Shown: one piece after another, positions 47,101 through 52,931 of the stretch
How the letters are laid out: each line of letters begins with the position of its first letter
Numbering within the stretch: the stretch's first letter is position 1
Source of the DNA: Brevundimonas intermedia
GTDB lineage: Bacteria > Pseudomonadota > Alphaproteobacteria > Caulobacterales > Caulobacteraceae
Direction of reading: 5' to 3'
NCBI RefSeq assembly: GCF_027922165.1
Contig: NZ_BSFD01000011.1
Span: forward strand, 413,936-477,935
DNA length: 64,000 nt
Program-made: the position numbers and the translations under genes
Notes under the pieces: generated by a model
Databases searched by the model: none
Told to the model about the DNA's origin: nothing
Seen by the model: only the letters and a program-made list of their open reading frames with translations

Positions 47101-48526
47101 CCACGCCGGCATAGGCGACCACGCTCGTCTGACGACCGGCCGCATCATAGGCATAGGCTGTGACCCGGCCTTCCGGCGTCAATCCATAGATCAGATGCCC
47201 TTCGGCGTCGTAGACGTAGCGGCTCGTCAGGGCCCCTGTCGGCACGCCCGAGCCCGCCCCATCGGGATCGAGCCCGGTGAAGCGGCTCTCCGTCAGCAAA
47301 AGATTGCGAGCGTCATAGGTTCGGGTGACGGTGACGCCGGCGCTGTCGCGGCGCGTGGTCCACAGGCCTGAGCCGCCGGCGGGATAGACATAGTCGGTCC
47401 AGACGGTCGGCGAGGTCTGGACGCGCGTGACGTCGCCGTCCGCATTATAAAGGAACTGGGTGGTCGGCGCGGCCGCCCCGGCGACCGGGGCCGGTTCGAC
47501 GATACTGTCCAGACGGCCGTTGCTGTAGTTGAGCACCGTGACCAGACCGGACGGCCCCGTCACGGTCGTCTGGCCGGCGGCGTAGCTCAGGCTTGTGGTT
47601 CGGGTCACCCCCGCCGCCACCGTCTCCGTATAGCTCGTCACGCGGAAGGCGCCGCTTGCCTCATAGGCGAGGTCCAGCCGGGAGCCGTCGGTCTGGCTGA
47701 TGGAGGCGACGCGTTTGCTCGTCCCGTCATAGGTGTAGTTGATGGCGTAGAACTGATTGTCCGCGACCGAGTTGTCGTCCGGCGTGACATCGATCTTGAC
47801 CTGGATCAGTCGGTTCGAGGCGTCATAAATGTAGCGGGTCCGGGCCCCGACCTTGTTGGTCCCCGACACCGGATCCCAGGCCGTCGTCTGCAGCTTGACC
47901 AGATTGGATCCCGACCAGGTCAGGTCGATGTAGCCCCCGTCCGCCGTGGTCACGCGCGTGACCTTGTTCTGGGCGTCATAGGCATAGGTGACGGTGTTGC
48001 CGTCACGGTCGAGACTGCTGCCGATGCGATAGCCGGTCGCCGACAGATAATGTTCGACCGTACCGGTGTCGCCGTCGGTCCAGGTCCAGACGTCGGCGGC
48101 GAAGGTCAGCTGGTCATGCGCCCCTGCCCCTTCCTTGCTGACATAGGCGGACTTGGCGGCGTCCCAGGCGTACTGGACCCGCGATCCGTCCCAATCGAGC
48201 CGCCAGACGGTCGAACCCGCTGCGCCATAAGCCCCGGTCTGCCCGTAGATCTGCCGGGTCACGCCCGATTGCCAGTTGTCGCCGTTGTCGTCGTCCAGGG
48301 CGCCGAGGCTGTTGTAGGCGCGCGCAATACCGACGTCGGAGCCCAGCCCCATCAGGAACTCGTCCTGATTATGGATCACCAGATTGCCGGTCGCCGCATT
48401 GACCAGGACGTTCTCGCCCGCCCGGCCCATGACCGACTGGCCCAGCAAGCCGGACGCCCCCAGCGTCTTGGCCGAGCTCTGTTCCAGCCCCAGACGCGAT
48501 CCAACGATGACAGCGACCATCTTCAT
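35102..48526 (-). CDS. Giant RHS/YD-repeat polymorphic toxin, 4474 residues
   Basis: A single uninterrupted 13.4-kb frame with a GAGGGGG ribosome site. No signal peptide. Residues about 37-75 carry GENVLVNAATGNLVIHNQD. Dozens of YD repeats (such as YTYDGTSKRVASI, RYIYDASNRLIQV) fill residues 70-3600 and would build a beta-sheet cage. A jelly-roll-like insert sits near 628-840 (SYAFTYYFRKSDL). LysM is at about 3648-3697, hydrophobic GQIIAVVIAVVVAAYVG near 3740, and an alanine-rich linker follows. The last 170 residues look nuclease-like (GLDGLFVSAETGRFAIWEFKGG, with D and ExK). The DPxGL self-cleavage motif of type VI RHS proteins is not seen, and no VgrG, PAAR or EagR gene is adjacent, so the export route is unknown. 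Confidence 0.93.
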   Translation of the reverse strand: MKMVAVIVGSRLGLEQSSAKTLGASGLLGQSVMGRAGENVLVNAATGNLVIHNQDEFLMGLGSDVGIARAYNSLGALDDDNGDNWQSGVTRQIYGQTGAYGAAGSTVWRLDWDGSRVQYAWDAAKSAYVSKEGAGAHDQLTFAADVWTWTDGDTGTVEHYLSATGYRIGSSLDRDGNTVTYAYDAQNKVTRVTTADGGYIDLTWSGSNLVKLQTTAWDPVSGTNKVGARTRYIYDASNRLIQVKIDVTPDDNSVADNQFYAINYTYDGTSKRVASISQTDGSRLDLAYEASGAFRVTSYTETVAAGVTRTTSLSYAAGQTTVTGPSGLVTVLNYSNGRLDSIVEPAPVAGAAAPTTQFLYNADGDVTRVQTSPTVWTDYVYPAGGSGLWTTRRDSAGVTVTRTYDARNLLLTESRFTGLDPDGAGSGVPTGALTSRYVYDAEGHLIYGLTPEGRVTAYAYDAAGRQTSVVAYAGVAYNLAGLSATQTPTAADLVAWQSGLADKAAAERTDTEYDFRGAVTLQRRYAALLTDGQGDTASAMTVTRFVYDRAGQLLARTVDGVSGVQSYAYDGLGRTVSSIDFSNAQTTTAFLDDRATTVVTTADGLNRISVYNRIGERVSYSETERGANLVNLQNWPSGAAPSAAGVPTWPGAGGALTTDSRWATVIGPDGLSALVIEAGQVDANSLGGGAISNGFAIDPTRSYAFTYYFRKSDLSRHDLVLGGPDTVTGAFVENTSGADVANPTFLNLTPAQQQASLQADRWYKVVGYILPQGAALGSAASLGGVYDLTTGDKVLDTAVYRWNDVLPGATATTRFFVQNQGSSTGYSTYFGRPEVREVPTALLADALSETGSRYLYDALGRLRIEIDPTGAARQALYDRLGRKVADVGPDGAITEYRYDANDQVVATIRYATRLTASALAGLRDAAGNPTQVELGAVQPPADAADEWTWAVYDKSGRLVQSIDGDGSVTNSAYAGDSSLLKETRFATRLTTAQLETLKTTPPAVAVAVSSTSQDRIERYFQDGDGIRIATLDGEGYLTRTLYDAAGRVSGTLAYANAVASNLRASGALIDLITSAGSNANDIRTWNVYDARGLLKGTVDGERNITLYDYSAQGHVTGVTRGRRLAADAVVQPTLAQLTGAPAGVLEVVSYTRNAFGQPLTETRHTAAGAETTTYIYDSQNRLVRTSLAKVEGGLVEAHRRYDRRGRLTAELSGEGAAALAALGATPTQAQIDTLYRQWGVSYSYDDAGRMIARTDPDGLGGNGRRTVYFYDAAGNLSHEVNALGEMTSYAYDALGRRTGVTAHGTRLTSTVTAGLKGGRLTAAATAALNGAVNTAVDSVTQVVYGVGDGVSATVDALGAATLYAYNAFGELSQRQDPLEPTDGPITQFAYDRRGLLVQTKRDVGGLNQTTALVYDAFGRPTQETDPLGRARVTGYDRAGRVVLRRDAASKTTAYSYDERGNTLSVTDRMGRTTSYAYSAFNRQIVVTTAEGVTTTTTHDAAGSTLSFIDGAGRTTTWTYDADGQLKTETNGLNQTSTRTYDKAGQLYETVDAAGVKVRYSYDAAGRVLTEVRNPGGLNLTTSYVYDAKGQTTRVTDDSGLRTDYVFDLEGRTTQVIVDPTTYALTTVYSYDRAGNVATVREASGTTAQRDTVYTYDRLGRLTAQQTGPASLNIRTTYAYNAAGNVTQRLDSLDATTTVSTLFGYDVENRPVWRIDGAGAATRTYYDAEGRVTGVTRYANVLTAAQMAALGATPTTAQLATAVTANSARDQYETYVYDDDGRMVFSVDALGQLTEKIYDGSGLELRIIRYATRYTASAKDEASLRTWTATQATANDRVDSRAYDAAGRLRYTVDAGGQVVYRSYDAAGRPMRIVSYETLYAGANPTSAVLDAWVGDNPGDTGRVTHFGYDTVGRQAYVQDALGYVTQTTYLGDLVTGTRRYANPLNLGDGATGEAFAFMLGVSAGGQATTTVSYGYDQARRVNEIIDAMGVVTRLELDGLGRVVHEWRARGTADESQTSRTFDAGGRVLSETRGVGTAQASTRTWTYDGLGRVLSETEATGGATTYTYDAMGRVVTKTRKLTASTNAVTTSVYDAFGNLVQVTDPRGAAGFFYYDKLDRLTLQVDPEGYATQTTYTIGGAVATVTRRAARVTGTPVVGTSPTVVTGSTDATTRFTRDKLDRLTGVTDAMGFTETFVLNAYGDKLSVKNKLGGTTTYTYDKRGLALTETLPVGSATNPSAGNIVNTYAYDARGNLIQTVEASNLAEARTTTYAYDLLDRLISKTGDAVVVTATNFATSVVVPTETIAYDRRGNVIETVTPAGGRTLFYYDDLDRKIAEINALGGLRTWTYDGAGNATAMRAYDAVVAQPALAGGTPPSASGPYRETYYEYDLNNRLTATKSMSVRTGNWTGTYETVWAQVVDRTLYDAAGNIVQTIDGRGVSRFAFFDAAGREIARVDGAGYLTSFVRDAEGNVTQEVRYADPVVGAVTPDRNPATLAPRTATPGLGDRVTDFTYDRNGRRLTESRAGVGAYGVAATGGLTGGAAVSSTITYTYNGLGQVLSRTTANGDRTDNAYDLAGRLTDVRGASFKDYVDDTLRNRVTNSYDGLGHIVLVKEGKDGSTSLLTTTFVYGAGGRLASTTDASGFTRAYAYDLAGRVVRDSYSRVRSDGSSVTEAVVYRYDALGQATEQATATFNGSAWSIGDRDQILYNTHGEIVAKGVNGVWQESFSYDAAGRMWRSTAGDGLTRIFVHDGAGNVTMTVQSAGADIRAWTQEDALWTFSNQNTTSIGAHYVEGVVATYAQYTGENQQAITTETFRQVARNSAGAYQYAPNIINLRGYNAFGEVSSETDARGFTTHYAYNTLGRLVRRESPTVNATTETGAVLSARPTEDYYYDIAGRLVGTRDANGNLNRRLLLAGTGHDGEQALVLKEFSADGGVVSRAYDVFGNLKTFTDALGGIERRSYDQLGRLILVNHIERAAGTPGNPSTSGIRLDDYYAYDGLGQRIQHWNSHFATSDRERTDYDAKGRVVLTTDFEGRATTTTYVWDANLTTTGLGAFGGWITTTVNPSAKTSVERTDAFGRTVGRTDLGGHVYAMGFDLAGRLVSQTSTAGQALNFTWYNTGLLAQQSDVSGAALGYSNARTQASYEYDVAGNRTRERYVTTELTYVYAPTAPWDPYGDLGYTEPTPVETTTVQQDASVTYDALNRMIEFRDVSVSTSDPTLVTYAYDLNGNIRSTAARYRTIQNTGGATSAMTLWYKYDAMDRFTTVEGSLVDGQIKNGARLEYDANGNRRRSISTIMIQTDIILSQELVYTGVGVGPNQPIQEFPDMDNPGPGWEWVYQYQYVEGRRIEHYDYTADGYLARVGTSTDRWDSATQSLQDGAITWIAEDRRDAMGRTVSHKEFAQGGTNRTHERTAVYDKSGLLLSETNFTFTDDTGTANDYYSTSTTTYDYRAETYAGSGSFTGQWMGVITRARTTSSKDPAPVGGSVTQNPTTQTVYTYVWWDDARQAKISFDSDTGSSSNAIQTSTFAYDVNGRLTYVNIQDGRPRNVTFITDVNGQVLRRTEADNNASLSDPKDVYYYFGGVRVGEVTNNPGWGDGYAWAVSRRTLKPSSTSTPFITGNAAGVATDFGQAYESLTPGSVRNGASAYTVRDGDTLQGIAAAVWGDASLWYMIAEANGLTSANPLVAGQTLSIPGKVANVHNTADTFRPYDPNKAMGDVSPTQPKPVANAGKKGCGVVGQIIAVVIAVVVAAYVGPALISAMAGQSGAAAAAAASASATAGGASAAAAAAAGSAAMLGSLSATAAFAAGALTGAAASIASQAFLVATGAQDSLNWKGVGLSALSAGLNLGVGQFSSVDRAMGAMSGPGWVADATRATGMNVLTQGVAVATGLQDRFDWTGVAAASVMSSVGGALGASHVLRALPGYGAAAVSGLALAATGAGVRSLLDGTSFGDNLQSVLPDVIGQTIGNAIVGGMQARAAPKAQSELAQQLRESFDLGVGSAPETGGAPGAIDSFANILKQRDIGTQLLASLGGNAVTAARLGAMLDLSKTEWASTRFSGISYTPYVARDIQVQRLSDIEATVSWINHLNRTVTQTFGVSDGQYLHITDRGPVRDLLNGESIGQDFYLYDEAAIMGAATELAEITVVGERTAMSYVHQGLNYTAAGLMGVLDGVVVQPGLGLAEGVGHVGGTIWDAGAATFGGAQQRAAALQSLGRRGDAVADTLKGAALFTLRYNTDLDGSFRRGLTTTAFDAVSRRWGAEGPMGVFNAVSDITGVASTFIPGANAGRAGQAGRLIDGLDGVSDVARAATYARGSAERAFLLEQIRSVRGSGANRLAEQRGIVFGHREASRLGYEPVLTSLHYKGTQGLDGLFVSAETGRFAIWEFKGGVSQTGLSSLKTYRGQTQGSQGYIASRIGRYSQSSGADASLVVKLNEASELRRIDSFVSFSGSQRTYQLPVSGNTVRPGTPR
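37272..37959. repeat. 688-base direct repeat, copy in the main RHS gene
   Basis: Partner of 33566-34253, same length and orientation, 3706 bases apart. It encodes the same end of the RHS core, the LysM and the hydrophobic segment. Recombination between the copies would delete the current tip and its immunity gene and fuse the shell to tip 1. Confidence 0.9.
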
Positions 48527-48535
48527 CCCCCTCGG

Positions 48536-48549
48536 GGAGACTCGTCTCC
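48536..48549. repeat. Short perfect inverted repeat in the leader of the giant RHS gene
   Basis: GGAGAC (48536-48541), a TC spacer and GTCTCC (48544-48549) pair perfectly, 9 bases before the start codon and just upstream of the ribosome site. It could be a small RNA hairpin or a protein-binding site. Only the symmetry is certain. Confidence 0.35.
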
Positions 48550-48713
48550 TCCCGTACCGGCTTCTCGGGAGACCGCGGCGCGAGTTTAGTCTTTTCTGGC
48601 GCGCACCCGAAAAATCGCGCGCAGACCGCCTGACGGATTGCCACGGGGAATTCGTCGTTCATACCATCCCCCGCTCGCGGCCGATCTGCACGCCGGGGCG
48701 AACAGGATCCGAT

Positions 48714-49823
48714 ATGCCGACGCCCGACGCCCGATTCACCCGCCTGCTCGGCTATCTCGACGCCGATCCCGAAAACCTCGCCCTCCTCGCCGACGCCGCC
48801 GACGCCGCCGTCGCCGAAGGCGAAACAGCGATGGCCGCCGACCTGGTCGATCGCTACGCCGCCGTCGCGCCTCTTACGCCGCCCCTTCTCAATCTCCTGG
48901 CCGTCTGTGCGCTCGCTGAGGGGCGTTGGGCGGACGCCGCCGCCATCCTCGAATCCGTGAGGGCCGATCGGCCCGAAGACGCCGTGCTCCGCCTCAATCT
49001 CGCCCGCGCCCGCGAAGGACTCTGCGATTATGAAGGCGTTCTGACGCTGCTCGAGGACGCGCCGCCGCCGGCCGACGCGACGCCGCTGAAACTGCGCGCC
49101 CTTCATCACCTCGGCCGGCTCGACGAAGCCCTGGCGCTGGGCCGAGGCATGGATCCGCAGATTGACGACCCCGCCCTCTGGGGCGCGCTCGCCTCCATCG
49201 CCATGGACGCCGAGGCCCTCGACCTGGCCGCGCTCTGGGCGTCCCGCGCGCCTCTGACGGCCGACGGCCTCGCCGCCCAGGGTCTGCTCGCCCTGACGGA
49301 GGGCGAGACCCCGAAGGCGCGTCTTCTGCTCGAGGACGGCCTGTCGCGTCATCCCGGTTCGGCGCGTCTTCAACTCGGGCTCGCCTCGGTCCTTCTGAGC
49401 GAAGGCGACGCCGCCGCCGCTGCAGAGCGTTTCGATTCGGCCGCGAACATCTTCGGCGACCATCTCGGGTCCTGGACCGCCGCCGGATGGGCCTGGCTCA
49501 TCGCGGGAGACCGCGCCAGGGCCCAAGCCCGTTTCGAAACTGTCGTGGCCCTGGACGACAGTTTCGGGGAAGGTCACGGCGGTCTGGCCGTAATCGCGCT
49601 TCAGGACGGGCGCCCGGAAGACGCCCGACGCCGCGCGGAAATCGCCCTGCGCCTCGATCCTGAAAGCCTCGGCGGTCTTCTGACGCGCGCGCTTCTGCTG
49701 GAGCAGGCCGGCGAGTCCGCCCTTGCCGACCGCCTGCGGCAGGGGGCGCTCAAGGCCCCGATCGGTCCTGGCGGTCACTCCATTCTGCAGATGGCCGCGA
49801 AACTGGCCGTCAATCTCCGTTAG
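48714..49823 (+). CDS. TPR-repeat protein
   Basis: 369 residues from ATG 48714. At least seven degenerate tetratricopeptide units are visible, for example LLNLLAVCALAEGRWADAAAILESV, GLAAQGLLALTEGETPKARLLLEDGLSRHP and GLAVIALQDGRPEDARRRAEIALRLDP. No signal peptide or membrane helix, so a cytoplasmic scaffold. It lies alone between the RHS gene (divergent) and the flagellar operon (convergent, 14-base overlap at the 3' ends). It could serve either system; position does not decide. Confidence 0.85.
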   Translation: MPTPDARFTRLLGYLDADPENLALLADAADAAVAEGETAMAADLVDRYAAVAPLTPPLLNLLAVCALAEGRWADAAAILESVRADRPEDAVLRLNLARAREGLCDYEGVLTLLEDAPPPADATPLKLRALHHLGRLDEALALGRGMDPQIDDPALWGALASIAMDAEALDLAALWASRAPLTADGLAAQGLLALTEGETPKARLLLEDGLSRHPGSARLQLGLASVLLSEGDAAAAAERFDSAANIFGDHLGSWTAAGWAWLIAGDRARAQARFETVVALDDSFGEGHGGLAVIALQDGRPEDARRRAEIALRLDPESLGGLLTRALLLEQAGESALADRLRQGALKAPIGPGGHSILQMAAKLAVNLR

Positions 49824-50157
49824 GCCGTCCGACGCCTGCGCGGAGTTCCCGCGTCGCCTGATCCATCAGCCTCCGGCCGCTCGGATCTGCGACGATCGTT
49901 TCGACGACCCGGTTGACCATTTGCTGGAACCGGGCGTCGTTCATCATCTCCGGGCCGAAATGATCGAGGAGCGCGCTCTGAATGACCACACGCTGAAGGG
50001 CGGCGTCCTCGATTTCGGCCAGGTTCAGCGCCTGAAGCGTCGACTTCGCGGTTGAAGCGCCCGCGCGCGGGCGGGCCCCGCCGCGCACACGGCTACGGGC
50101 CTGCAGTCTTTGGCGCAGCATCAGGACCAGACGATCGACAGCGGACACAGGCTCCAT
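49810..50157 (-). CDS. Small protein of unknown function at the end of the flagellar operon
   Basis: 115 residues. A basic, glycine/alanine-rich linker near residues 18-38 is followed by a helical part (TLQALNLAEIEDAALQRVVIQSALLDHFGPEMMNDARFQQMVNRVVETI). It is the last gene of the operon, 3 bases after the TPR gene. No signal peptide and no family I recognise. The helical half resembles short export chaperones or adaptors in general shape only. Confidence 0.68.
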   Translation of the reverse strand: MEPVSAVDRLVLMLRQRLQARSRVRGGARPRAGASTAKSTLQALNLAEIEDAALQRVVIQSALLDHFGPEMMNDARFQQMVNRVVETIVADPSGRRLMDQATRELRAGVGRPNGD

Positions 50158-50160
50158 GGG

Positions 50161-50709
50161 TCAGTGTCGCACGGTCCCGCCGAACTGGCGCAACAACAGC
50201 TCGGTCTCCGAGACGGGCTCGGCCGCCGCCGCCGCCGGTTCAAGCCCGGCCAGCAAAGTCGCCATGTCCTGGTTCAGCGGCGGATTGACCGTATTGGCGG
50301 CCATGCCGCGGCGAAGCAGCGCGATCGCGCCGGTCACGTCCTCATCCACCAGACGCAGGAGGCCGCGGGCGAAAAGGGACAGCGGGTGCGCCTCTTCCAG
50401 GTCCTGAAGCGGCCGCCAGGTCCGGCGCGCCAGCTCGGGTTCGCCGGATGTGAACTCCAGAAAGCCGAGTTGGAATCGCGCAATGTCAAAGCCCGGCGCG
50501 AGCGCCACGGCGCGGGAGACGGCGGCGCGCGCCTCCGGATACCGCCGCCCCCCCGCCAAAAGGGAGCCTCGCAGAAAATGCAGGCGCGCGTCACCGGGAT
50601 ACGCCGCCAACAGGGCGTCGACCTCCGCGACATCGGCGCCGGCCGCGACGGCCGCGACCAGGGCGTCGAGACGCGCGTCGGGACAGGGATCGGCTCGAAG
50701 GTCTGACAT
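50161..50709 (-). CDS. Small TPR-like protein in the flagellar operon
   Basis: 182 residues with about three TPR units (AYPGDARLHFLRGSLLAGGRRYPEARAAVSRAVALAPGFD, ARFQLGFLEFTSGEPELARR, LSLFARGLLRLVDEDVTGAIALL). Soluble. Starts 3 bases after the sigma-factor stop and ends 3 bases before the last gene, so clearly co-transcribed. TPR proteins of this size often act as chaperones for secretion substrates; the partner here is unknown. Confidence 0.8.
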   Translation of the reverse strand: MSDLRADPCPDARLDALVAAVAAGADVAEVDALLAAYPGDARLHFLRGSLLAGGRRYPEARAAVSRAVALAPGFDIARFQLGFLEFTSGEPELARRTWRPLQDLEEAHPLSLFARGLLRLVDEDVTGAIALLRRGMAANTVNPPLNQDMATLLAGLEPAAAAAEPVSETELLLRQFGGTVRH

Positions 50710-50712
50710 GGT

Positions 50713-51444
50713 CTATCTCGCGCTAAGGGTGAGGGTATCGGGCTTGGGAAGACGTTTTCGCAATCGCGCCATTGCGGCGGCGTGGATCTGCGACACCCGC
50801 CCGCGGCTCAAAGCAAGGTCTTCAGCGATCCGGGCGAATTCGAGCCCCTCGAAATAATGGCGACGGACCACGTCGCCCTCCGGTTCCGGCAAGGCCGCCA
50901 GGGCGTCCTTCACGCGTCGGACCGTCTGGACCCACAGCAGACTTTCGTAGGCGTTGGGCGTTTGAGAGACCGGAGCCTCGCCCCCGACCACTGCGCCCGC
51001 CTCATCGAGCATGAAGCCGATCGCCAGTTCCACGGCGAGATCGGCCAGGGCGTCCAGGGCGTCGCCGGACCGTTCCGGCTGAAGCGATCGCAATCTTTCC
51101 GTGCGGACGCGATGGCGCGTGGCCGCCTGTCGCCGCCGTTCGCTCGCCCCGGCGACGCCGTCCAGCACTCGACCGGAAATCCGACGGGCGGCGAAGGCCT
51201 GGAACGGCGTCCCCTGGGCGGGGTCGAAACGGTCTATGGCCTGGAGCAGGCCCTCCGCCGCATATTGACGCAAATCCTCGATATCGAGGTCCGAGCCCGG
51301 ACGATCGCGCCGGATCCGGGCCGCCACGGCGTGAGCGAAGTCGAGGTTCGCCTCGAACAGACGCCGCCGCAAATCGGCGGAGGGCGCCGCGGCATAGGCG
51401 CGCCACAGGCCGAGATCGCGGTCAGCGGCGGGGGCGGCCTCCAT
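50713..51444 (-). CDS. fliA: Sigma-28 (FliA/WhiG-like) RNA polymerase sigma factor
   Basis: About 243 residues. Region 2: RRLFEANLDFAHAVAARIRRDRPGSDLDIEDLRQYAAEGLLQAIDRFDPAQGTPFQAFAARRISGRVLDG. Region 4: KDALAALPEPEGDVVRRHYFEGLEFARIAEDLALSRGRVSQIHAAAMARLRK. This is the layout of motility sigma factors, which switch on late flagellar genes. ATG 51444 lies 2 bases after the fliP stop with a GGGAGG ribosome site; an upstream ATG at 51489 adds 15 residues inside fliP. Being encoded within the operon suggests dedicated control of this flagellar system. No FlgM anti-sigma gene is visible. Confidence 0.85.
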   Translation of the reverse strand: MEAAPAADRDLGLWRAYAAAPSADLRRRLFEANLDFAHAVAARIRRDRPGSDLDIEDLRQYAAEGLLQAIDRFDPAQGTPFQAFAARRISGRVLDGVAGASERRRQAATRHRVRTERLRSLQPERSGDALDALADLAVELAIGFMLDEAGAVVGGEAPVSQTPNAYESLLWVQTVRRVKDALAALPEPEGDVVRRHYFEGLEFARIAEDLALSRGRVSQIHAAAMARLRKRLPKPDTLTLSAR

Positions 51445-51446
51445 CG

Positions 51447-52190
51447 TCAGCGGAATCCTCCCACCACCCCTTGAAGGATCAGGCTCCATCCGTCGATCAG
51501 CACGAACATCAGGACCTTGATCGGCAGGGAGATGCTCGTCGGCGGCACCATCATCATGCCGAGCGCCAGCAGGATGCCGGACACCACCAGATCGATCAGC
51601 AGAAAGGGCAACAGGATGACGAAGCCGATCCGGAAGGCCGTCGAGAGCTCATGAAGCATGAAGGCGGTCGTCAGTTCGGGCAGGCCGACTTGGGCGGCCG
51701 AGTCCGGCAGGGGCCGGCGCGCGATCTCGTAGACCGTCTTGATGTTTTCGTCGTTCACCTGTCGCAGCATGAAGGCCTTGAGCGGCTCGGCCCCGCGTTC
51801 GCCGGCCTCCTGGACGGTCAGACGGCCGTCCAGAAAGGGCTGCAGCGCCTCGGCGTTGACGGTCGTGAAGGTCGGCCCCATGGCGAAGACGGTCAGAAAC
51901 AGCGCCAGACTGACCAGGACGGGGCTCGGCGGCGTCTCCGGCATGCCGAACGCGTGGCGGATCATCGACAGGGCGATCACGATCCGAACGAACGGCGTCA
52001 TGCACAGGATCATCGCTGGGATAAGGGCCAGCAGGGCCAGGACCAGACTGATCCGGACCGCTTCCGCCGTCTGGGCGGGCTCGACGGTTCCCGACACCGC
52101 CGGAAGCGCCTGAGCGGCCCCGGCGAGTCCCATGCAGGCCGTCGCCGCCGCAGCGATCATGAGGAGTCGCAGAAGGCGTGCGCCCCTCAT
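51447..52190 (-). CDS. fliP: Flagellar export gate protein FliP
   Basis: 247 residues. Cleavable signal peptide (AAAATACMGLAGAAQA), then the membrane core: ALIPAMILCMTPFVRIVIALSMIRHAFG, MGPTFTTVNAEALQPFLDG, EPLKAFMLRQVN, and the FliP signature TAFMLHELSTAFRIGFVILLPFLLIDLVVSGILLALGMMMVPPTSISLPIKVLMFVLIDGW. Full length. Forms the export pore with FliQ and FliR, which are not in this window. ATGA overlap with fliO. Confidence 0.97.
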   Translation of the reverse strand: MRGARLLRLLMIAAAATACMGLAGAAQALPAVSGTVEPAQTAEAVRISLVLALLALIPAMILCMTPFVRIVIALSMIRHAFGMPETPPSPVLVSLALFLTVFAMGPTFTTVNAEALQPFLDGRLTVQEAGERGAEPLKAFMLRQVNDENIKTVYEIARRPLPDSAAQVGLPELTTAFMLHELSTAFRIGFVILLPFLLIDLVVSGILLALGMMMVPPTSISLPIKVLMFVLIDGWSLILQGVVGGFR

Positions 52191-52630
52191 CGGTCCTCCT
52201 CCTCGCCGTCGCCGTCGCCGTCGAGCGCGACTAGGACCAGCTGGCCCTGGAGGCTCGCGGCGACCATGAAGGAGCGACCGTCGCACTTGAACACGGAAAC
52301 GCTGACCTGAGGCGACAGGCGACGGGTCTCCACACCGGTCAGCCTTGTGGCCGCGCCGCCCGTCGCCGAGGACGTCACGCGCCGGACCCAGGCCGAGAGG
52401 TTCAGATCGTCGAGCCGCGGCGCGGCGCCGGTCGCGCGACGCCGGATGGCGAAGGCCGCGCCGACCGCCAGGCCCAGGCAAAGCAGGAGCGCTGCGGCGA
52501 CGCGGACCCAGGGCACCTCGTCGCTCGCGCCCTGACCGAGCGTCTGGGCCAGGGCCGGCGACGCCTGCAGCCCCAGCGCCAGCGCGCTCAGCCCCGCCAC
52601 GCGGGCCATAATGTCTCGCGCCGGCCTCAC
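52187..52630 (-). CDS. fliO: FliO-like flagellar export assembly protein
   Basis: 147 residues. N-terminal signal-like segment, a single membrane helix (VRVAAALLLCLGLAVGAAFAI), then a small cytoplasmic domain with RLSPQVSVSVFKCDGRSFMVAASLQGQLVLV, the FliO beta fold. FliO aids assembly of the FliP ring. Weakly conserved as usual; position between fliN and fliP with four-base overlaps at both ends settles the call. Confidence 0.85.
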   Translation of the reverse strand: MRPARDIMARVAGLSALALGLQASPALAQTLGQGASDEVPWVRVAAALLLCLGLAVGAAFAIRRRATGAAPRLDDLNLSAWVRRVTSSATGGAATRLTGVETRRLSPQVSVSVFKCDGRSFMVAASLQGQLVLVALDGDGDGEEEDR

Positions 52631-52917
52631 GATGCGGGCGCAATCTCGACCAGCCGCACCGCGAAGGCGTCGCCGGCCGCAACGATCTCGCCGCGTCCAA
52701 TCAGCGCGCCGTTGAGCTGAAGCTCGACGAGGTCATTGAGCCGAGCGTCCAGGCGAACCGTCTCTCCGGCGCGCAGGGCGAGGAGGTCCTTCACGGACAG
52801 GGTGACGCTTCCGAGCCGAGCGTCCAGACGGACATTCACCCCGCCGAACAGGGCGGCGTCCAGAGACGTCAAAGGGGGACCGTCGCCGGCGGCGGGTTTG
52901 GGGGTGCGGGCAGTCAT
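52627..52917 (-). CDS. fliN: Flagellar C-ring protein FliN
   Basis: 96 residues forming one SpoA domain: VNVRLDARLGSVTLSVKDLLALRAGETVRLDARLNDLVELQLNGALIGRGEIVAAGDAFAVRLVEI. This is the FliN/SctQ-C fold that builds the bottom of the C ring and docks FliH. Shorter N terminus than E. coli FliN. ATGA overlap with fliO. Confidence 0.93.
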   Translation of the reverse strand: MTARTPKPAAGDGPPLTSLDAALFGGVNVRLDARLGSVTLSVKDLLALRAGETVRLDARLNDLVELQLNGALIGRGEIVAAGDAFAVRLVEIAPAS

Positions 52918-52931
52918 GTCAGGCGAACTCG

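Noticed and set aside
38000..48000. Regularly spaced similar short segments that might suggest a CRISPR array
   Set aside because: They are degenerate YD-repeat codons inside one frame, with variable spacing and no identical repeats.
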